Source: HGM04593 sp045613945 (GTDB lineage: Bacteria; Bacteroidota; Bacteroidia; Bacteroidales; Bacteroidaceae). Taken from it: 64,000 bases of DNA. Shown piece by piece: positions 61,367 to 64,000 of this stretch. The notes below the pieces were generated by a model that saw only the letters and a program-made list of their open reading frames with translations, made no database searches and was not told where the DNA came from. The position numbers were made by a program, and so were the translations under genes. How positions within the stretch are numbered: the first letter of the stretch is position 1; every line of letters begins with the position of its first letter. The DNA is taken from the NCBI GenBank assembly GCA_045613945.1, contig JAZLBZ010000086.1, positions 1 through 64,000 on the forward strand. The letters run 5' to 3'.

Positions 61367-64000
61367 ATGGGCAAGCGCACGTTTGTATTACTGACCCTGC
61401 TTTTCGCGACAATGACAATTCTCGCGCAGGGCAGCGTGCGCAGTGACTCCATACGCAAATCCATCAGAGGGCGCAACAAGGCAGCCGGCAGCACAGAGAC
61501 CGTTCAGGACACAGTGAACGCACGTTTCCCAATCTCTGAGATTACCCCCACCACAATCGACGACTTACAGAAACGCCCGCTCGACCTCAAGAAACCGGCA
61601 AACATTGTCACAGACACCATCTACAACGAGGCTGACAGCACCTACCTCCTGAGCACCCGTCTTGGAGACAGCATGCTCTCTGCGCCAATCCTGCTCACCC
61701 CATCAGAGTATGCCAAGTGGCAGGAGAGGAACTCCATGAACCGTTTCTTCAGGAAAAAGAACTACGAGGCGTGGGAAAACTTGCAAAAGAAAGACAAGTT
61801 CGATTTCACCGATATGCACTTTGACCTGGGACCGGCCGAGAAGATTTTCGGCCCCGGAGGAGTACGTGTAAAGACACAGGGTAATGCCGAACTGAAGATC
61901 GGATACTCAATACAGACTATTGACAACCCTGCACTGCCCTCCCGCAGCAGGGTTACAAACAGCTTTGACTTCGACGAGAAGATAAACCTCAACGTGCGTG
62001 GCAGCGTAGGCGACAAGATGAACATGGATTTCAACTACAACACCGAGGCCACATTCAGCTACGACGCCAAGAAAATCAACCTCAAGTACGATGGCAAGGA
62101 GGATGAGATTATCAAACTGGTAGAGGCCGGAAACGTATCGTTCCCCACCAACTCCAGCCTCATCAGGGGAGCATCGTCGCTCTTTGGTATAAGAACCGAC
62201 CTGCAGTTCGGCAGGCTCTTGCTGCAGACCGTCATCTCGCAAAAGACATCAAACAGCACTGTCGTAAACTCTAAAGGCGGCACACAGCTCACTACATTCG
62301 AGATTGAAATAACCAACTACGACGAGAACAAGCACTTCTTCCTTGCCCACTATTTCCGCGACAACTATGACCGTTCCATGTCCCAGTTGCCAACAATATT
62401 GTCGGGCATAGACATCAGCCGCATCGAGGTGTGGGTTACCAACAAGACAAGTGACTACAGCAACCCACGTAATATTGTCGCCTTTACCGATATTGCCGAG
62501 AACCACCACATAAGCAACCCCCAATGGATCGCAAATGGCAGCAATGCAATACCGCACAACAATGCAAACAGCCTGTACAATGAGATGAACACCACATACT
62601 CTGGCATACGCGACATTGACCAGGCAAACAACATTCTGGGCAGCATTGATGGGATAAATGGCGGCGCCGACTATGAGAAACTTTCTAACGCCAGGCTGCT
62701 GTCATCGTCCGAATATACCCTCAACAGGGAACTTGGATACATCTCATTGAAAACCCCTTTGAGAGCCGACGAAGTTCTTGCTGTGGCATATGAATACACC
62801 TATGGCGGACAGACATACCAGGTCGGTGAGTTCTCAAGCGACGTTAAGGAATCAAAGAGCACCCTTTATTTGAAACTCATCAAGCCCAACGCCTGCTCCC
62901 CCGAGAACGGCTGCTGGGACCTCATGATGAAGAACGTCTACTCGCTTGGTACACGCAATCTGCAAAGCACAGACTTCAAACTCGACATCTACTATGCAAG
63001 CGACAGTCTGGGTACAAACATCACCTATCTGCCCGAGAATGAACTAAAGGGAAAGACTCTGCTGCAGATGCTCGGACTAGACAGGCTCGACAGCAACAAC
63101 AGCAAGGAGAACCCCAACGGCGTCTTCGACTACATACAGGGCTACACAGTCGACGCATCATCGGGACGAATATTCTTCCCGTCAGTAGAGCCATTCGGCA
63201 GTTACCTTGAGAAGAAGATAGAGAACAGCGAGATTGCCAAGAGATATGTATTCCACGAACTCTACAACTCTACCAAGACCGTTGCAAAGCAGATTGCCGA
63301 GAAGGACAAATTCTACCTGATTGGTGAGTACACCGGTAGTGCTGCAAATGTAATACAAACGGGGTCTACAAACATACCACGCGGCTCGGTTGTGGTGACA
63401 GCGGGTGGCGTGACACTTGTGGAGAACAGCGACTACCAGGTCGACTACTCATCGGGAACAGTAACAATCCTTAACCAGAACATCATCGACGCCGGCACAA
63501 ACGTGCAGGTGTCGCTCGAGAGCAACACGCTGTTCAACATGCAGCGCAAGACGGTGCTCGGCCTTAACTGGAAGTACGACTTCTCGGACGACTTCAAGTT
63601 CGGCGGTACGCTCATGTCACTCTCCGAGAAACCGCTGACATCAAAGGTCGACATGGGTTCGGAGCCGCTCAACAACTTCCTTTGGGGATTCAACATGTCG
63701 TGGAAGAAACAGAGCCAGTGGCTGACAAACATAATCGACTGGCTGCCGCTAATCAGCTGCACCGAGCCATCGTCAATCAGTTTCTCGGCAGAATTTGCAA
63801 GGCTCGAGGCCGGCACATCAAAGGAGGTACAGAGCGAGGCATCATACATTGACGATTTTGAGAATACAGAGAACGGCATTGACATCTCATCACCATCGCA
63901 GTGGATGCTCTCTTCACTGCCTCATGGCATGCAGTACAGCGAACGAACCAACGACATACACACAGGTTTCAACCGCGCACGCATCAGTTGGTACGTTATT
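61367..64000 (+). CDS. sprA: SprA/Sov, type IX secretion translocon (5' part)
   Basis: SprA forms the huge outer-membrane barrel through which type IX cargo leaves the cell. The window holds the first 878 codons; the frame is open to the last base and the family runs to about 2,300-2,500 residues. It begins with a signal peptide (MGKRTFVLLTLLFATMTILAQ). Family marks include FGPGGVRVKTQGNAELKIGY, then VGDKMNMDFNYNTEATF, and FIRNSS-like NVSFPTNSSLIRGASSLFG. It sits directly after ruvA. Cargo-like tails at 39568-41649 and 46363-50628 agree with an active system. Confidence 0.92.
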   Translation, partial: MGKRTFVLLTLLFATMTILAQGSVRSDSIRKSIRGRNKAAGSTETVQDTVNARFPISEITPTTIDDLQKRPLDLKKPANIVTDTIYNEADSTYLLSTRLGDSMLSAPILLTPSEYAKWQERNSMNRFFRKKNYEAWENLQKKDKFDFTDMHFDLGPAEKIFGPGGVRVKTQGNAELKIGYSIQTIDNPALPSRSRVTNSFDFDEKINLNVRGSVGDKMNMDFNYNTEATFSYDAKKINLKYDGKEDEIIKLVEAGNVSFPTNSSLIRGASSLFGIRTDLQFGRLLLQTVISQKTSNSTVVNSKGGTQLTTFEIEITNYDENKHFFLAHYFRDNYDRSMSQLPTILSGIDISRIEVWVTNKTSDYSNPRNIVAFTDIAENHHISNPQWIANGSNAIPHNNANSLYNEMNTTYSGIRDIDQANNILGSIDGINGGADYEKLSNARLLSSSEYTLNRELGYISLKTPLRADEVLAVAYEYTYGGQTYQVGEFSSDVKESKSTLYLKLIKPNACSPENGCWDLMMKNVYSLGTRNLQSTDFKLDIYYASDSLGTNITYLPENELKGKTLLQMLGLDRLDSNNSKENPNGVFDYIQGYTVDASSGRIFFPSVEPFGSYLEKKIENSEIAKRYVFHELYNSTKTVAKQIAEKDKFYLIGEYTGSAANVIQTGSTNIPRGSVVVTAGGVTLVENSDYQVDYSSGTVTILNQNIIDAGTNVQVSLESNTLFNMQRKTVLGLNWKYDFSDDFKFGGTLMSLSEKPLTSKVDMGSEPLNNFLWGFNMSWKKQSQWLTNIIDWLPLISCTEPSSISFSAEFARLEAGTSKEVQSEASYIDDFENTENGIDISSPSQWMLSSLPHGMQYSERTNDIHTGFNRARISWYVI

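Noticed and set aside
53643..64000. A DGR reverse transcriptase or template repeat near the second FISUMP gene
   Set aside because: I looked for one and saw neither; genes here are a permease, a transglutaminase-like protein, an ABC exporter, ruvA and sprA.

Overview
The window comes from a member of the Bacteroidales, probably Prevotellaceae-like. The lineage is read from a SusC/SusD pair, BACON and FISUMP surface proteins, the type IX secretion translocon gene sprA, DUF4491 and DUF3316 proteins, and many Bacteroidetes-type promoters (TTTG, about 19 nt, TAnnTTTG). Genus cannot be fixed from this sequence alone.

Layout. (1) 1-2450: the 3' half of the tmRNA gene, followed by a 2.2-kb degraded integrative island. 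A 38-bp copy of the tmRNA 3' end flanks it on both sides. It holds a 36-codon integrase remnant, twin operator-like palindromes and one Fic-domain gene. (2) 2451-4677: a gene-poor structured stretch, an AraC-type regulator and a 14-bp minisatellite. (3) 4678-7121: glyS, an FKBP lipoprotein and a DUF3467 gene, one leftward operon. (4) 7477-24289: a 17-kb leftward cluster of exported proteins. It contains an LPP20/FlgT-like protein, three PEGA proteins sharing one N-terminal domain, a BACON-FISUMP lipoprotein, a secreted caspase-like peptidase, an ECF sigma factor with a membrane partner, two small paralogues and a transglutaminase-like protein. (5) 25093-31737: parC, DUF3316, an S41 peptidase, tRNA-Leu(UAG), an exported arginine deiminase and a Nudix hydrolase. 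(6) 31937-42997: a SusC/SusD uptake locus with a metallohydrolase-like lipoprotein and a double-thioredoxin lipoprotein, then a type IX cargo protein and an M23 peptidase. (7) 43072-46288: a glycosyltransferase, two small paralogous exported proteins, a YeiH-type permease and DUF4491. (8) 46363-54806: a large GH2 beta-galactosidase-type enzyme and a GH29 alpha-L-fucosidase, divergently transcribed; cutC and xpt; and a second FISUMP lipoprotein. (9) 54849-64000: a metal efflux permease fused to an HMA domain, a transglutaminase-like protein, an ABC exporter, ruvA and the first 878 codons of sprA.

Two things stand out. The last FISUMP domains of the lipoproteins at 15357-18758 and 53643-54806 differ at 4 of 60 residues in their framework but at 27 of the next 49. 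Most changed codons keep a third-position C, which is the pattern expected of targets of a diversity-generating retroelement; no reverse transcriptase or template was seen here, so it would have to act in trans. The 7.5-24.3 kb cluster also looks like an uncharacterised envelope system: an ECF sigma factor shares an upstream motif with a neighbouring exported gene and sits beside a secreted caspase and a family of PEGA proteins with an unrecognised shared domain.

Genes that could work together: sprA (type IX translocon) and the cargo-like C-terminal tails at 39568-41649 and 46363-50628; the SusC/SusD locus and the GH2/GH29 enzymes in glycan use, though substrate is not shown by the sequence.
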